From an uncultured Prevotella sp. (GTDB taxonomy: Bacteria; Bacteroidota; Bacteroidia; Bacteroidales; Bacteroidaceae): DNA of 50,290 bases. The notes under the pieces were generated by a model that saw only the letters and a list, made by a program, of their open reading frames with translations, was not told the DNA's origin and did no database searches. The stretch is from positions 1 to 50,290 of the forward strand of contig CAMPYJ010000018.1 of assembly GCA_946998205.1 (NCBI GenBank), written 5' to 3'. A program made the position numbers and the translations under genes. Of this stretch, positions 42,822-50,176 are shown one piece after another; the first letter of the stretch is position 1; each line of letters starts with the position of its first letter.

Positions 42822-42867
42822 CATATTCTAATGTGCCGCGCAGACCAACCCTTGTCGCCAGGAAGGC

Positions 42868-43899
42868 TTATCGCACCGTATAGGCCGCCTGGCTCATGTA
42901 AACGGCCACCGTTTTCAAACGCAAATAATTGTCGCTGATATACATATACCCTCCGAAGGGATTGTGTTTACCCCACGAATTTTTGGCAATATAGTAAGAT
43001 TTCCCATGCTCGTCGTGCGCCAGTCCCACCAATACCATGCAATGGTCGTCGGTGGTTTTCAACGTTTCAAACTGCCTCTGACGCTCTGCCGGCGTAACTT
43101 TCACGGTTTCGTTGGGCAACATGGCCACGCCCTTCCCGAACGAAAAGCCCGGTTCGCTGACGTCACCTTCCCAGCAAACGGGATGCTCCTTCCGCAAGGC
43201 TCTCCTGACATGCGCCACCAACGTGTCCAGTGGTACGTTCATAAAAGTGTCGCGGTACTGGTTATCGGGTATCTCCAAAACAAACGAGTGCCCATAGGGA
43301 TGGTGCGTGAAACTTGTCAACGAGAGATATTCATGGGGCAGACAAACGCTGTGAGCGAACTCTCTTGGCGTATATTCAGCATGTTTGAAAAAAACAAACC
43401 GCGGCATGAAACCCACTTCAGTGTCCAACAGCTCATCCACAAGCCTGTCCGTTTCCCTCAAACTTACTGACCGCGAGGCTGCCAGCTGCACCTTTCTTTC
43501 CAACACGTCGTAATTCACCTGCCGGCCATGATATGAGTCATCATGCAGCATGCCATATCGTTCCAGCAAGCGAAGGGCCATCGACGCCGTTCCGCGTAGC
43601 GACACCCGCTTCCTGCCTCCCGCGAAGAAAACCTCTCGGGCCTGCTCCTTCAGCAACATCCGGGCAAGATAGTCGACCGACAAGTTGACCGAGTCGCCCA
43701 ACATCAGCCGTTCCGACTCGATGGTGCCCAGCATGGCATACGCCCAACAAAGCGAGCTGCGTCCCTGGTTCCTCACCGGCGTTTGTCTCACGAAAGCGTC
43801 GGTCGTATAACGATTCTCCGTTACTCGTCGCGGTGCGGGCCTGCCGCATGCCGCACACAAGACAACGACGCTGATTAATCCCAACCTCATATTCTTCAT
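42868..43899 (-). CDS. C1-family (bleomycin hydrolase-like) cysteine peptidase lipoprotein
   Basis: About 343 residues. The signal sequence MKNMRLGLISVVVLCAACG ends in a lipobox, so the protein should be lipid-anchored outside the cytoplasm. The papain-like catalytic set is present: VRNQGRSSLCWAYA gives the oxyanion Gln and nucleophile Cys (residue about 51), DDHCMVLVG the His, and IAKNSWG the Asn. Overall order (SVDYLARM, GGYMYISDNYL) resembles the PepC/bleomycin hydrolase group, which is normally a cytoplasmic aminopeptidase and longer (about 440). The frame is open to 43959, but the promoter (43906-43936) shows the start must be 43899 or the in-frame ATG 43890. Confidence 0.87.
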   Translation of the reverse strand: MKNMRLGLISVVVLCAACGRPAPRRVTENRYTTDAFVRQTPVRNQGRSSLCWAYAMLGTIESERLMLGDSVNLSVDYLARMLLKEQAREVFFAGGRKRVSLRGTASMALRLLERYGMLHDDSYHGRQVNYDVLERKVQLAASRSVSLRETDRLVDELLDTEVGFMPRFVFFKHAEYTPREFAHSVCLPHEYLSLTSFTHHPYGHSFVLEIPDNQYRDTFMNVPLDTLVAHVRRALRKEHPVCWEGDVSEPGFSFGKGVAMLPNETVKVTPAERQRQFETLKTTDDHCMVLVGLAHDEHGKSYYIAKNSWGKHNPFGGYMYISDNYLRLKTVAVYMSQAAYTVR

Positions 43900-43905
43900 A
43901 CTCAA

Positions 43906-43936
43906 CAAAATTACCATAAATCCAGAGAACCTCAAA
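43906..43936 (-). promoter_or_regulatory. Promoter of the C1 peptidase lipoprotein gene
   Basis: On the minus strand TTTG (43933-43936), 19 bases and TAATTTTG (43906-43913) match both promoter parts. The start ATG at 43899 is six bases on, so the mRNA would be almost leaderless; ATG 43890 would leave a leader of a few bases. Confidence 0.65.
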
Positions 43937-44098
43937 AAAATCGCACAAGTTTTATTCAACCAACCGAACAGGATGAAAAACTCAACCGGAAATAGGCTCT
44001 GATGACTTCGCGGCGCGCGTTCCTACAAAAACATACGCTCATCGAGACAGACTGCGACACGGTATTCACACGGTTGCGATAACAACGAAACTCAATCT

Positions 44099-44358
44099 AT
44101 GGCGGTTCTAAAATAAACTTTGACAGATTGCGAGACTATTTTTTGAGGTCAATTTGTTTGTGAGTGAAGGAGTATAGCGAGCTATACGACTGAACGAACA
44201 AGCAAATTGAACCAAAAACGGAGCAAGCCGAATACAATCAAACTTGTTTGAATTGTTGAGGCGCAGCCTGTTTTATATAAAAAGAATCCACAAGATGACA
44301 AAACGTATAAAGACTGACATAAGAAACACTTTACCGTGGTAATTTATAGAACCGTCCT
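44099..44358 (-). repeat. MITE-like element, copy C (about 260 bp, decayed ends)
   Basis: Same element as copies A and B in the opposite orientation. The left end GGCGGTTCTAAAATAAAC has a few changes and the right end reads TAATTTATAGAACCGTCC. One copy of the 63-bp module lies at 44215-44278. The central palindrome (TCAATTTGTTTGTGAGTG... ...AACAAGCAAATTGA) is well kept. No coding frame. It lies in the 1-kb gap between the C1 peptidase and U32 genes. Confidence 0.8.
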
Positions 44359-44541
44359 CTAAACATCACGCTTGTGACGATGCCCAAACGCGCGTTTATT
44401 CATAAACATGCACCCGTGAGAAATCACGACCTACCGCAACTTTGTCAGAATATTTGTACATTCCATTTTTCACCATCCAGCCATTTCAGCATCCCACATG
44501 GGGAATATTCCGCTCATTCGACGGCACCCATGGGACGAAAG

Positions 44542-44651
44542 CATTGACTTTGCGCTTCCAGAGCATTGGAGTTTATCTTGAAAAGCATCATCGTTGCAAG
44601 GCAAAAGCAACGCTTTTAAAGGTCAATCCCATTGACATTAAATTTTCAGGC
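44542..44651 (+). repeat. 22-bp period repeat array 4
   Basis: Five units of exactly 22 bases begin at 44542, 44564, 44586, 44608 and 44630 with CATTGACTTT, CATTGGAGTT, CATCATCGTT, CAACGCTTTT and CATTGACATT. Two of the first three end in AAAAG. The start of the first unit closely matches the last unit of array 3 (CAATGACTTTGC). A 79-residue frame runs through (44442-44681) but shows no protein-like features and is not called. Confidence 0.65.
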
Positions 44652-44915
44652 ACGAACGGTTTCCACCCAGACGCTTGGTAATGAGCGGATTACGAAAAGG
44701 TGAAAAATCACGGTCTACCTGCCGCTTTCCGCCACAAACACCCATATTTCAATCGTCTTCAAATATTTTCAGCATCCACGTCCCACGCCAATCCGCATAA
44801 ATATTGCCGGCGAAGGCATAATCATTCATCCGTCACGCCATTGCGTCCATCCATTCCAACACTTTGAGACAGAAAGAGACGCACTCAGCAAGGACAAGAA
44901 AACACGCCTGTTTGC
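44652..44915. other. Intergenic stretch before the U32 gene
   Basis: About 260 bases without a supported gene. A stretch starting at 44704 (AAAATCACGGTCTACC) weakly resembles one at 44416 (GAAATCACGACCTACC), with TTCAGCATCC further on in both; this may be an old duplication around array 4. Confidence 0.4.
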
Positions 44916-44946
44916 TTTGTCGTTCATACAAATAAGCGTAACTTTG
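44916..44946 (+). promoter_or_regulatory. Promoter of the U32 family gene
   Basis: TTTG (44916-44919), 19 bases and TAACTTTG (44939-44946) match both promoter parts. The ATG follows after only five bases (44952), predicting a leaderless or near-leaderless mRNA. Confidence 0.7.
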
Positions 44947-44951
44947 CATGT

Positions 44952-46211
44952 ATGAAGTATCAGTTATCAGACTTTGAAATCATGGCGCCCGTGGGGTCCA
45001 GAGAGAGCCTGGCAGCCGCCATTCAGGCCGGAGCGGGAGCGGTATACTTCGGCATCGGCCAGCTCAACATGCGCTCGCACTCGGCCAATCATTTTACGAT
45101 TGACGACCTGCACGACATCGCCGAAACGTGCAAGGCTCATGGCATCAAGACCTATCTCACGGTGAACACCGTGATTTATGGCGAGGACATCCCAACGATG
45201 CGCAAGATAATCGACGCAGCGAAAGATGCCCAGATATCGGCGGTGATTGCCTGTGACGTGGCCGTGATGGCCTATTGCGTGGAGAAGGGGGTGGAAGTGC
45301 ACCTCTCCACCCAACTCAATATTTCCAACATAGAAGCCTTAAAGTTCTACGCTCGCTTTGCCGACGTGGTGGTATTGGCGCGCGAACTGAACCTAAAACA
45401 GGTGAAAGAGATTCATCAACAGATTGTCGAACAACACATCTGCGGCCCCCGCGGCGAGCTCATTCGCATCGAAATGTTCTGTCACGGTGCCTTCTGCATG
45501 GCAATCAGCGGCAAGTGTTACATGAGTCTTCACGATGCCAACCGCTCCGCCAACCGTGGTGAATGCGTGCAGATCTGCCGCCGTTCGTACACCGTCACCG
45601 ACAACGAGACGGGCAATCAGCTGGAGATTGACAACAAATACATCATGAGTCCGAAGGACTTGAAGACCGTTCGCTTCATCAACCTCATGATGGACGCGGG
45701 GGTGCGGGTGTTCAAAATCGAGGGAAGGGCACGCGGTCCAGAGTATGTGTACAACGTGGTGACGTGCTATAAGGAAGCCATTCAGTCGGTTATCGACGGC
45801 ACTTTCACCGAAGAGAAGAAAGACGCATGGGACAAACGCCTGTCCGCAGTCTTCAACAGGGGGTTCTGGGATGGCTATTACCAAGGTCAGAAGTTAGGTG
45901 AATGGACCAAAGAGTATGGCAACAAGGCTACCGAGAAAAAGGTATTGGTGGGCAAGGTGGTGAAGTATTTCTCCAACCTTGGCGTGGCAGAGTTGGCCGT
46001 CGAAGCCACTGAAATAGAACAGGGTGAACATCTACTCATCACAGGTTCCACCACGGGCGTGATGTATTTCGATGCCAACGAGATACGCTATGAGCTGAAA
46101 CCGGTACAAAAGGCCGAGAAAGGATGGCGCGTCTCCATTGCCGTTCCCGACAAAGTGCGCCCCAATGACAAGCTGTTCAAGATAGTAAGCGCGGTGAAGG
46201 GGGATGCCTAA
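44952..46211 (+). CDS. U32 family protein (tRNA hydroxylation / peptidase U32 group)
   Basis: A 419-residue U32 member. The N-terminal barrel begins FEIMAPVGSRESLAAAIQAGAGAVYFG. The family signature follows with its conserved cysteines: IEMFCHGAFCMAISGKCYMS and NRGECVQICRRSY; such cysteines hold an iron-sulfur cluster in related proteins. The C-terminal part (VGKVVKYFSNLGVAELAV) is a small beta domain. Family members of this size (YegQ/TrhP-like) take part in hydroxylation of uridine-34 in tRNA; the older peptidase name rests on a few members. The start is supported by the conserved N-terminus although the promoter is only five bases away. Confidence 0.88.
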   Translation: MKYQLSDFEIMAPVGSRESLAAAIQAGAGAVYFGIGQLNMRSHSANHFTIDDLHDIAETCKAHGIKTYLTVNTVIYGEDIPTMRKIIDAAKDAQISAVIACDVAVMAYCVEKGVEVHLSTQLNISNIEALKFYARFADVVVLARELNLKQVKEIHQQIVEQHICGPRGELIRIEMFCHGAFCMAISGKCYMSLHDANRSANRGECVQICRRSYTVTDNETGNQLEIDNKYIMSPKDLKTVRFINLMMDAGVRVFKIEGRARGPEYVYNVVTCYKEAIQSVIDGTFTEEKKDAWDKRLSAVFNRGFWDGYYQGQKLGEWTKEYGNKATEKKVLVGKVVKYFSNLGVAELAVEATEIEQGEHLLITGSTTGVMYFDANEIRYELKPVQKAEKGWRVSIAVPDKVRPNDKLFKIVSAVKGDA

Positions 46212-46232
46212 AAATGACAGCCTCTCCCCCAA

Positions 46233-46253
46233 CCCCTCCCCAAAAGGGAGGGG
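46233..46253 (+). terminator. GC-rich hairpin after the U32 gene
   Basis: CCCCTCCC, five bases and GGGAGGGG form a perfect 8-bp stem 21 bases after the stop codon. No T run follows, so termination is uncertain; C-rich hairpins like this are frequent between genes in this phylum. Confidence 0.45.
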
Positions 46254-46304
46254 AGTAATTACCTTATTTGCTGCATGATATTGTCAAAACCTCGAAAATT
46301 CAAC

Positions 46305-46478
46305 GTGAACAAACGATAAAGTTCAATGTTCAAAGTTCAATGTTCAAAGTAAACAGACCATAAAGTTCAATGTTCAAAGTTCAAAGTTCAAAGTGAACAA
46401 ACTATAAAGTTCAATGTTCAAAGTTCAATGTTCAATGTTCAATGTTCAATGTTCAAAGTTCAAAGTTCAAAGTTCAAA
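46305..46478 (+). repeat. GTTCAAW heptamer array with 44-bp higher-order period
   Basis: The seven-base unit GTTCAA(A or T) occurs 18 times: four at 46321-46348, four at 46365-46392 and ten at 46409-46478. Each block is preceded by a related 16-base spacer: GTGAACAAACGATAAA (46305), GTAAACAGACCATAAA (46349) and GTGAACAAACTATAAA (46393). The first two spacer-plus-block sets are each 44 bases. The array ends 17 bases before the sufE start. A frame through its end (from 46442) would add 18 residues to SufE but is not believed. Confidence 0.9.
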
Positions 46479-46495
46479 GTAAAAAACTCCTCAAT

Positions 46496-46918
46496 ATGAC
46501 CATCAACGAATTACAAGACGAAGTAATAGAAGATTTTTCAGAACTGTCCGATTGGATGGACAAGTACCAGATGCTCATCGACTTGGGCAACGAATTAGAG
46601 CCGTTAGACGAGCGGTACAAAACCCAATCGAACCTCATTGACGGCTGTCAGAGCCGCGTATGGCTGCAATGCGATGAGAAAGAAGGCAAGTTATACTTCA
46701 CGGCCGACAGTGATGCGCTCATCGTCAAGGGCATCATAGCCCTGCTCATCCGCGTGGTCAGCGGGCATACGCCCCAGGAAATCATGGATGCTGAACTCTA
46801 TTTCATCGACCGCATCGGCCTTCATGAGCACCTATCCCCCACACGGGCCAATGGCTTGCTGGCGATGGTGAAGCAGATGAAGATGTATGCGCTGGCCTTC
46901 CAAGCTAAACAACCTTAA
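46496..46918 (+). CDS. sufE: SufE family protein
   Basis: A 140-residue SufE-like protein. SufE takes sulfur from the cysteine desulfurase SufS and passes it to the SufBCD scaffold for iron-sulfur cluster assembly. Family blocks are DWMDKYQMLIDLGNEL, LIDGCQSRVWL with the sulfur-accepting Cys (about residue 51), and ADSDALIVKGIIALLIRVVSGHTPQEI. The start at ATG 46496 gives the normal length; the frame continues upstream into the heptamer array. No suf genes are next to it, and its promoter is not obvious, perhaps because the array occupies that space. Confidence 0.92.
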   Translation: MTINELQDEVIEDFSELSDWMDKYQMLIDLGNELEPLDERYKTQSNLIDGCQSRVWLQCDEKEGKLYFTADSDALIVKGIIALLIRVVSGHTPQEIMDAELYFIDRIGLHEHLSPTRANGLLAMVKQMKMYALAFQAKQP

Positions 46919-46933
46919 TCTATTGCCGGAAAA

Positions 46934-47464
46934 TTGAGAAAACTAAAGACCATAGAGATGCAGCGGTTGTCGGTCAAAGACTTCAAAGCAGCCGACAAAC
47001 TACCGCTGGTTGTCGTGCTGGACGACGTGCGATCCTTATACAATGTGGGCTCGGTATTCCGCTCGTGCGATGCCTTTCGGATTGAAGCGGTGTACCTCTG
47101 CGGCATCACGGCCACCCCTCCACACCCCGAGATACACAAGACAGCCTTGGGTGGAGAGGACAGTGTTGACTGGCGCTACTTCGCATCGGCCACCCAAGCG
47201 GTGGAAGATTTGAGGGAAAGGGGATACCGCGTTTACGCCATCGAGCAGGTGGTAGGCTCCACCAAACTGCAACATTTGTCCGTTGACCGCAGTGAACGTT
47301 ACGCCGTAGTGTTTGGCAACGAGGTGAAAGGGGTGCACCAAGAAACCGTGGATGCATGCGACGGATGCCTGGAGATACCGCAGTTTGGCACCAAACACTC
47401 GCTCAACGTCTCCGTCACCGCAGGCATCGTGGTATGGGAGTTCGCCCGAAAACTGCTGCTGTGA
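46934..47464 (+). CDS. SpoU/TrmH family RNA 2'-O-methyltransferase
   Basis: A 176-residue SPOUT enzyme with the trefoil-knot motifs: VVVLDDVRSLYNVGSVFRSCDAF (motif 1, with the Asn and Arg used in catalysis), YAVVFGNEVKGV (motif 2) and EIPQFGTKHSLNVSVTAGIVVWEFAR (motif 3). It transfers a methyl group from SAM to a ribose 2'-OH in tRNA or rRNA; the target is not evident. It lacks an N-terminal RNA-binding domain. The start is probably TTG at 46934 (MRKLK is conserved in relatives), 15 bases after sufE; ATG 46958 is the alternative. Confidence 0.9.
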   Translation: MRKLKTIEMQRLSVKDFKAADKLPLVVVLDDVRSLYNVGSVFRSCDAFRIEAVYLCGITATPPHPEIHKTALGGEDSVDWRYFASATQAVEDLRERGYRVYAIEQVVGSTKLQHLSVDRSERYAVVFGNEVKGVHQETVDACDGCLEIPQFGTKHSLNVSVTAGIVVWEFARKLLL

Positions 47465-47620
47465 GCGTGTGGCATCTGCCAAACAAAATGACAGAAGAAT
47501 GACAAGTGCAATGTGGAAAAATGTAAAATAAACACATCCACCGACATCAACCTAACATGTTAACGGTCAATAAATAAAGTCTCAAGCGGTTAAAATATTT
47601 TAATTTAGGCTTGCATCTCA

Positions 47621-47650
47621 TTGCCTTTGCCGGCGTTATATGTATATTTG
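47621..47650 (+). promoter_or_regulatory. Promoter of the OmpA-like lipoprotein gene
   Basis: TTG (47621-47623), 19 bases and TATATTTG (47643-47650) match the promoter pattern. The leader would be about 95 bases. The gap before it (47465-47620) is AT-rich with no other feature seen. Confidence 0.65.
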
Positions 47651-47749
47651 ACACAAGAACCGCATGCACGAACAAGCTCGGAACGACATTCGTCCAAGAG
47701 CCAGACACGCACGGAAAGAATAATTAAAATTGAATAAAACGATAAAATC

Positions 47750-48616
47750 ATGAAGAAGAAAAATGCTTTCATATTACCCTTGTTGGCCGCAACATTACTT
47801 GTTACAGGCTGTGCCAGCAAGAAAGATTTAGAGAATTGCCAAACGGAGAACCGCGAGTTGACGAACAACTACATGACAGCCAAGGAGCAACTGGCTGCCG
47901 CACAGGCTCGCCTTACCTCGCTGGAGGAGCAACTCGCACAGCAAAAGAGCGACTATGCCGCCTTGCACAAGTCACTGGACAAAAGCCTGTTGAACACCAG
48001 TTCGAACAACATCAATATCTCAAAGCTGGTTGATCAGATTAATGAGTCCAACCAATACATCCGCCATTTGGTGGAAGTGAAGTCAAAGTCAGACTCGCTG
48101 AACATGGTGCTCACCAACAACCTCACCCGCTCTTTGAGCCGCGAGGAGTTGAAAGAGGTTGACGTTCAGGTGCTCAAGGGCGTGGTATACATCAGCTTGG
48201 CCGACAACATGCTGTACAAGAGCGGATCTTACGAGATTAATGACCGTGCTGCAGAGACGCTGAGCAAGATTGCCAAAATCATCATGGACTACAAGGATTA
48301 CGATGTCTTGGTAGAGGGTAACACGGACAACGTGCCGGTAAACCAAAACAGTCAGCTGATGAAAAACATCCGCAACAACTGGGATTTGTCAGCTCTTCGC
48401 GCATCCAGCGTGGTTCAGTTCTTGCAAAACCACTATGGCGTTGACCCCAAACGAATGACTGCCGGCGGCCGTGGTGAGTACAATCCGCTGACAAGCAACG
48501 ACACGGAATTGGGCAAACAGCGCAACCGCCGTACGCAAATCATCATCACACCGAAGCTCGACCAGTTCATGGATCTGATTGACAAGGCACCCGAGAACGA
48601 GGGCATGGCGAAGTAA
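47750..48616 (+). CDS. OmpA family lipoprotein
   Basis: A 288-residue outer-membrane lipoprotein. The signal ends LLVTGCAS, placing the lipidated Cys at about residue 21. A coiled coil follows (about 25-120: LENCQTENRELTNNYMTAKEQLAAAQARL...). The OmpA C-terminal domain (about 150-270) shows LYKSGSYEINDRAAETLSKIAKII, VLVEGNTDNVPV, LSALRASSVVQFL and NRRTQIIITP with the peptidoglycan-binding Asp and Arg. It resembles the MotB/OmpA group and probably ties the outer membrane to peptidoglycan. It has its own promoter and no operon partner. Confidence 0.93.
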   Translation: MKKKNAFILPLLAATLLVTGCASKKDLENCQTENRELTNNYMTAKEQLAAAQARLTSLEEQLAQQKSDYAALHKSLDKSLLNTSSNNINISKLVDQINESNQYIRHLVEVKSKSDSLNMVLTNNLTRSLSREELKEVDVQVLKGVVYISLADNMLYKSGSYEINDRAAETLSKIAKIIMDYKDYDVLVEGNTDNVPVNQNSQLMKNIRNNWDLSALRASSVVQFLQNHYGVDPKRMTAGGRGEYNPLTSNDTELGKQRNRRTQIIITPKLDQFMDLIDKAPENEGMAK

Positions 48617-48660
48617 CGCAACGGATATCAGCCGATGACGCAGGTCTCGGCAGGTAAGAA

Positions 48661-48860
48661 TATAGGGCGGTTCTATAAATTAGCTTTGACAGATTGTGAG
48701 ACTATTTTTGAGATCAATTTGTTTGTGAGTGAAGGAGTATAGCCAGCTATACGACTGAACGAACAAGCAAATTGAACCAAAAAGAGTCCACAAGATGACA
48801 AAACGTAAAAAGGGCGACATAAAAAAGCTTTACGGTGGTAATTTATAGAACCGCCCTATA
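48661..48860 (-). repeat. MITE-like element, copy D (200 bp, complete, no module)
   Basis: Perfect terminal inverted repeats: AGGGCGGTTCTATAAATTA at 48664-48682 and its reverse complement at 48839-48857, flanked by TA on both sides (TATAGGG ... CCCTATA). The central palindrome is the same as in A and C. The 63-bp module is cleanly missing between two A-rich runs. It lies between the OmpA-like gene and the trpS terminator hairpin; no gene. Confidence 0.9.
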
Positions 48861-48907
48861 ACCGAAAGCGGGGGCGTTCCAAATGTTGGAACGCCCCCGC
48901 TTTCGGT
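48861..48907 (-). terminator. Long perfect hairpin after trpS
   Basis: ACCGAAAGCGGGGGCGTTCC plus AA (48861-48882) pairs perfectly with 48886-48907 around ATG, giving 22 bp. It follows the trpS stop by 25 bases on the minus strand and looks like a terminator stem, but MITE copy D begins at its very base, so no T run follows it. Confidence 0.7.
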
Positions 48908-48932
48908 GTTCATGCAGCCTTTGTCAGGCCTG

Positions 48933-49919
48933 TTATGACCTGAATCCGATGATTCTACGCACCTCTTTCAAGGTTGCGCTGGCACTCTCGCGCGCCCGGT
49001 CGGCACCCTCTTTGGCAATCTTGTCAAGCAACTCTTTATTTGAACTGTATTCGTTAATCTTCTCTCTGATGGGAGCTACCGTCGCACAGATGTCCGCTGC
49101 AATCTGCTTTTTCAGGTCTCCGTAGCGAATGGAGCAATCGTTCCACTTCTCATCAAAATAGTCGTATGTGTCTTGTGTCGAGCAAATTCGCAAGAACGTG
49201 AACAAGTTTTCTATCACCTCGGGCTTCTCACTGTTGGCCTTCTCGGGACCACTGTCCGTCACGGCCTTCATCACCTTCTTAGAGATGGTCTTGTCATCGT
49301 CGCGCAGATAGATGCAGTTTCCGTTGCTCTTCCCCATCTTTCCACTTCCATCCAGGCCCGGTACCTTCAACGCCTGCGAGTTGAAATAGAAGTTTTGCGG
49401 TTCAGGAAAGAAGTCAACGCCATAGATTCTGTTGAAGCGCGAGGCGCACTTCCGCGCCATTTCCATGTTTTGTTCCTGATCTTTACCCACTGGAACCTTC
49501 GTTGCCCGATGCTGCAAGATGTCGGCGGCCATGAGCGTTGGGTATGTAAAGAGCCCCGCGTTGACGTTGTCGGGCTGCTGACGGGCTTTCTCCTTAAACG
49601 TGGTAACGCGCCCCAGTTCGCCGATATAAGTGTTCATGTTGAGGTAAAGATACAATTCCAGCGTTTCTTTCACGTCACTCTGAACATAGATGGGAGCCTT
49701 TTGGGGATTGATGCCGCAGGCAAGATATTCAGCCAAAATGATGCGCGCGCTGTCTTGTATGTCTTCAGGTTTGGGTCGAGTGGTCAACGAATGCCAGTCT
49801 GCAATGAAAAACATGCAATCATACTTGTCCTGCATCTCTATGAAGCTCTTCACTGCACCGAAATAGTTGCCCAGGTGTAAATTACCGGTCGGGCGTATTC
49901 CACTCACTACTTTTTCCAT
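48933..49919 (-). CDS. trpS: Tryptophan--tRNA ligase
   Basis: A 328-residue class I synthetase that charges tRNA-Trp. The HIGH-type motif is TGNLHLGNYFGAV near the N-terminus and the KMSKS-type motif reads KMGKSNGN (about residue 200). FIADWHSLTT, LMAADILQHRATKVPVGKDQEQ and the C-terminal helical part are typical. Length matches the family (about 330). Single gene with its own promoter. Confidence 0.97.
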   Translation of the reverse strand: MEKVVSGIRPTGNLHLGNYFGAVKSFIEMQDKYDCMFFIADWHSLTTRPKPEDIQDSARIILAEYLACGINPQKAPIYVQSDVKETLELYLYLNMNTYIGELGRVTTFKEKARQQPDNVNAGLFTYPTLMAADILQHRATKVPVGKDQEQNMEMARKCASRFNRIYGVDFFPEPQNFYFNSQALKVPGLDGSGKMGKSNGNCIYLRDDDKTISKKVMKAVTDSGPEKANSEKPEVIENLFTFLRICSTQDTYDYFDEKWNDCSIRYGDLKKQIAADICATVAPIREKINEYSSNKELLDKIAKEGADRARESASATLKEVRRIIGFRS

Positions 49920-49952
49920 TATCTATTCTATTTTTTAATTGTTTGTCACCTG

Positions 49953-49983
49953 CAAAGGTACATCAAATTGAACTCAACGCAAA
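49953..49983 (-). promoter_or_regulatory. Promoter of trpS
   Basis: On the minus strand TTTG (49980-49983), 19 bases and TACCTTTG (49953-49960) match both promoter parts, 34 bases before the ATG. Confidence 0.7.
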
Positions 49984-49999
49984 AAAATATAATCAAAAG

Positions 50000-50031
50000 T
50001 TTGGAGGTTATCAGAAAAAGGCATATCTTTG
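50000..50031 (+). promoter_or_regulatory. Promoter of tRNA-Val
   Basis: TTTG (50000-50003), 20 bases and TATCTTTG (50024-50031) match both promoter parts; the tRNA begins 24 bases on. Confidence 0.8.
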
Positions 50032-50054
50032 CACCCGCTTACTTCAAGTGGCAA

Positions 50055-50129
50055 GGGCGTTTAGCTCAGCTGGTTTAGAGCATCTGCCTTACAAGCAGAG
50101 GGTCGGCGGTTCGAATCCGTCAACGCCCA
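50055..50129 (+). tRNA. tRNA-Val (anticodon TAC)
   Basis: Acceptor GGGCGTT pairs with AACGCCC; the anticodon arm CTGCC-TTACAA-GCAG carries TAC; the T arm contains GGTTCGAATCC. 75 bases with discriminator A; CCA is not encoded. Confidence 0.95.
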
Positions 50130-50140
50130 CTGGGGTGTTT

Positions 50141-50176
50141 CCCTGTAATCCTTCGGGATTGCAGGGATATTTTTTT
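50141..50176 (+). terminator. Terminator after tRNA-Val
   Basis: CCCTGTAATCC and GGATTGCAGGG form an 11-bp stem with one G-T pair closed by a TTCG tetraloop, followed by ATATTTTTTT. Confidence 0.9.

Noticed and set aside
44442..44681. 79-residue plus-strand frame in the C1 peptidase-U32 gap
   Set aside because: Runs through 22-bp repeat array 4, whose period is not a multiple of three; no protein-like features.
46442..46495. Upstream extension of sufE into the heptamer array
   Set aside because: The 18 extra residues (MFNVQSSKFKVQSKKLLN) only translate the repeats; the family N-terminus begins at 46496.
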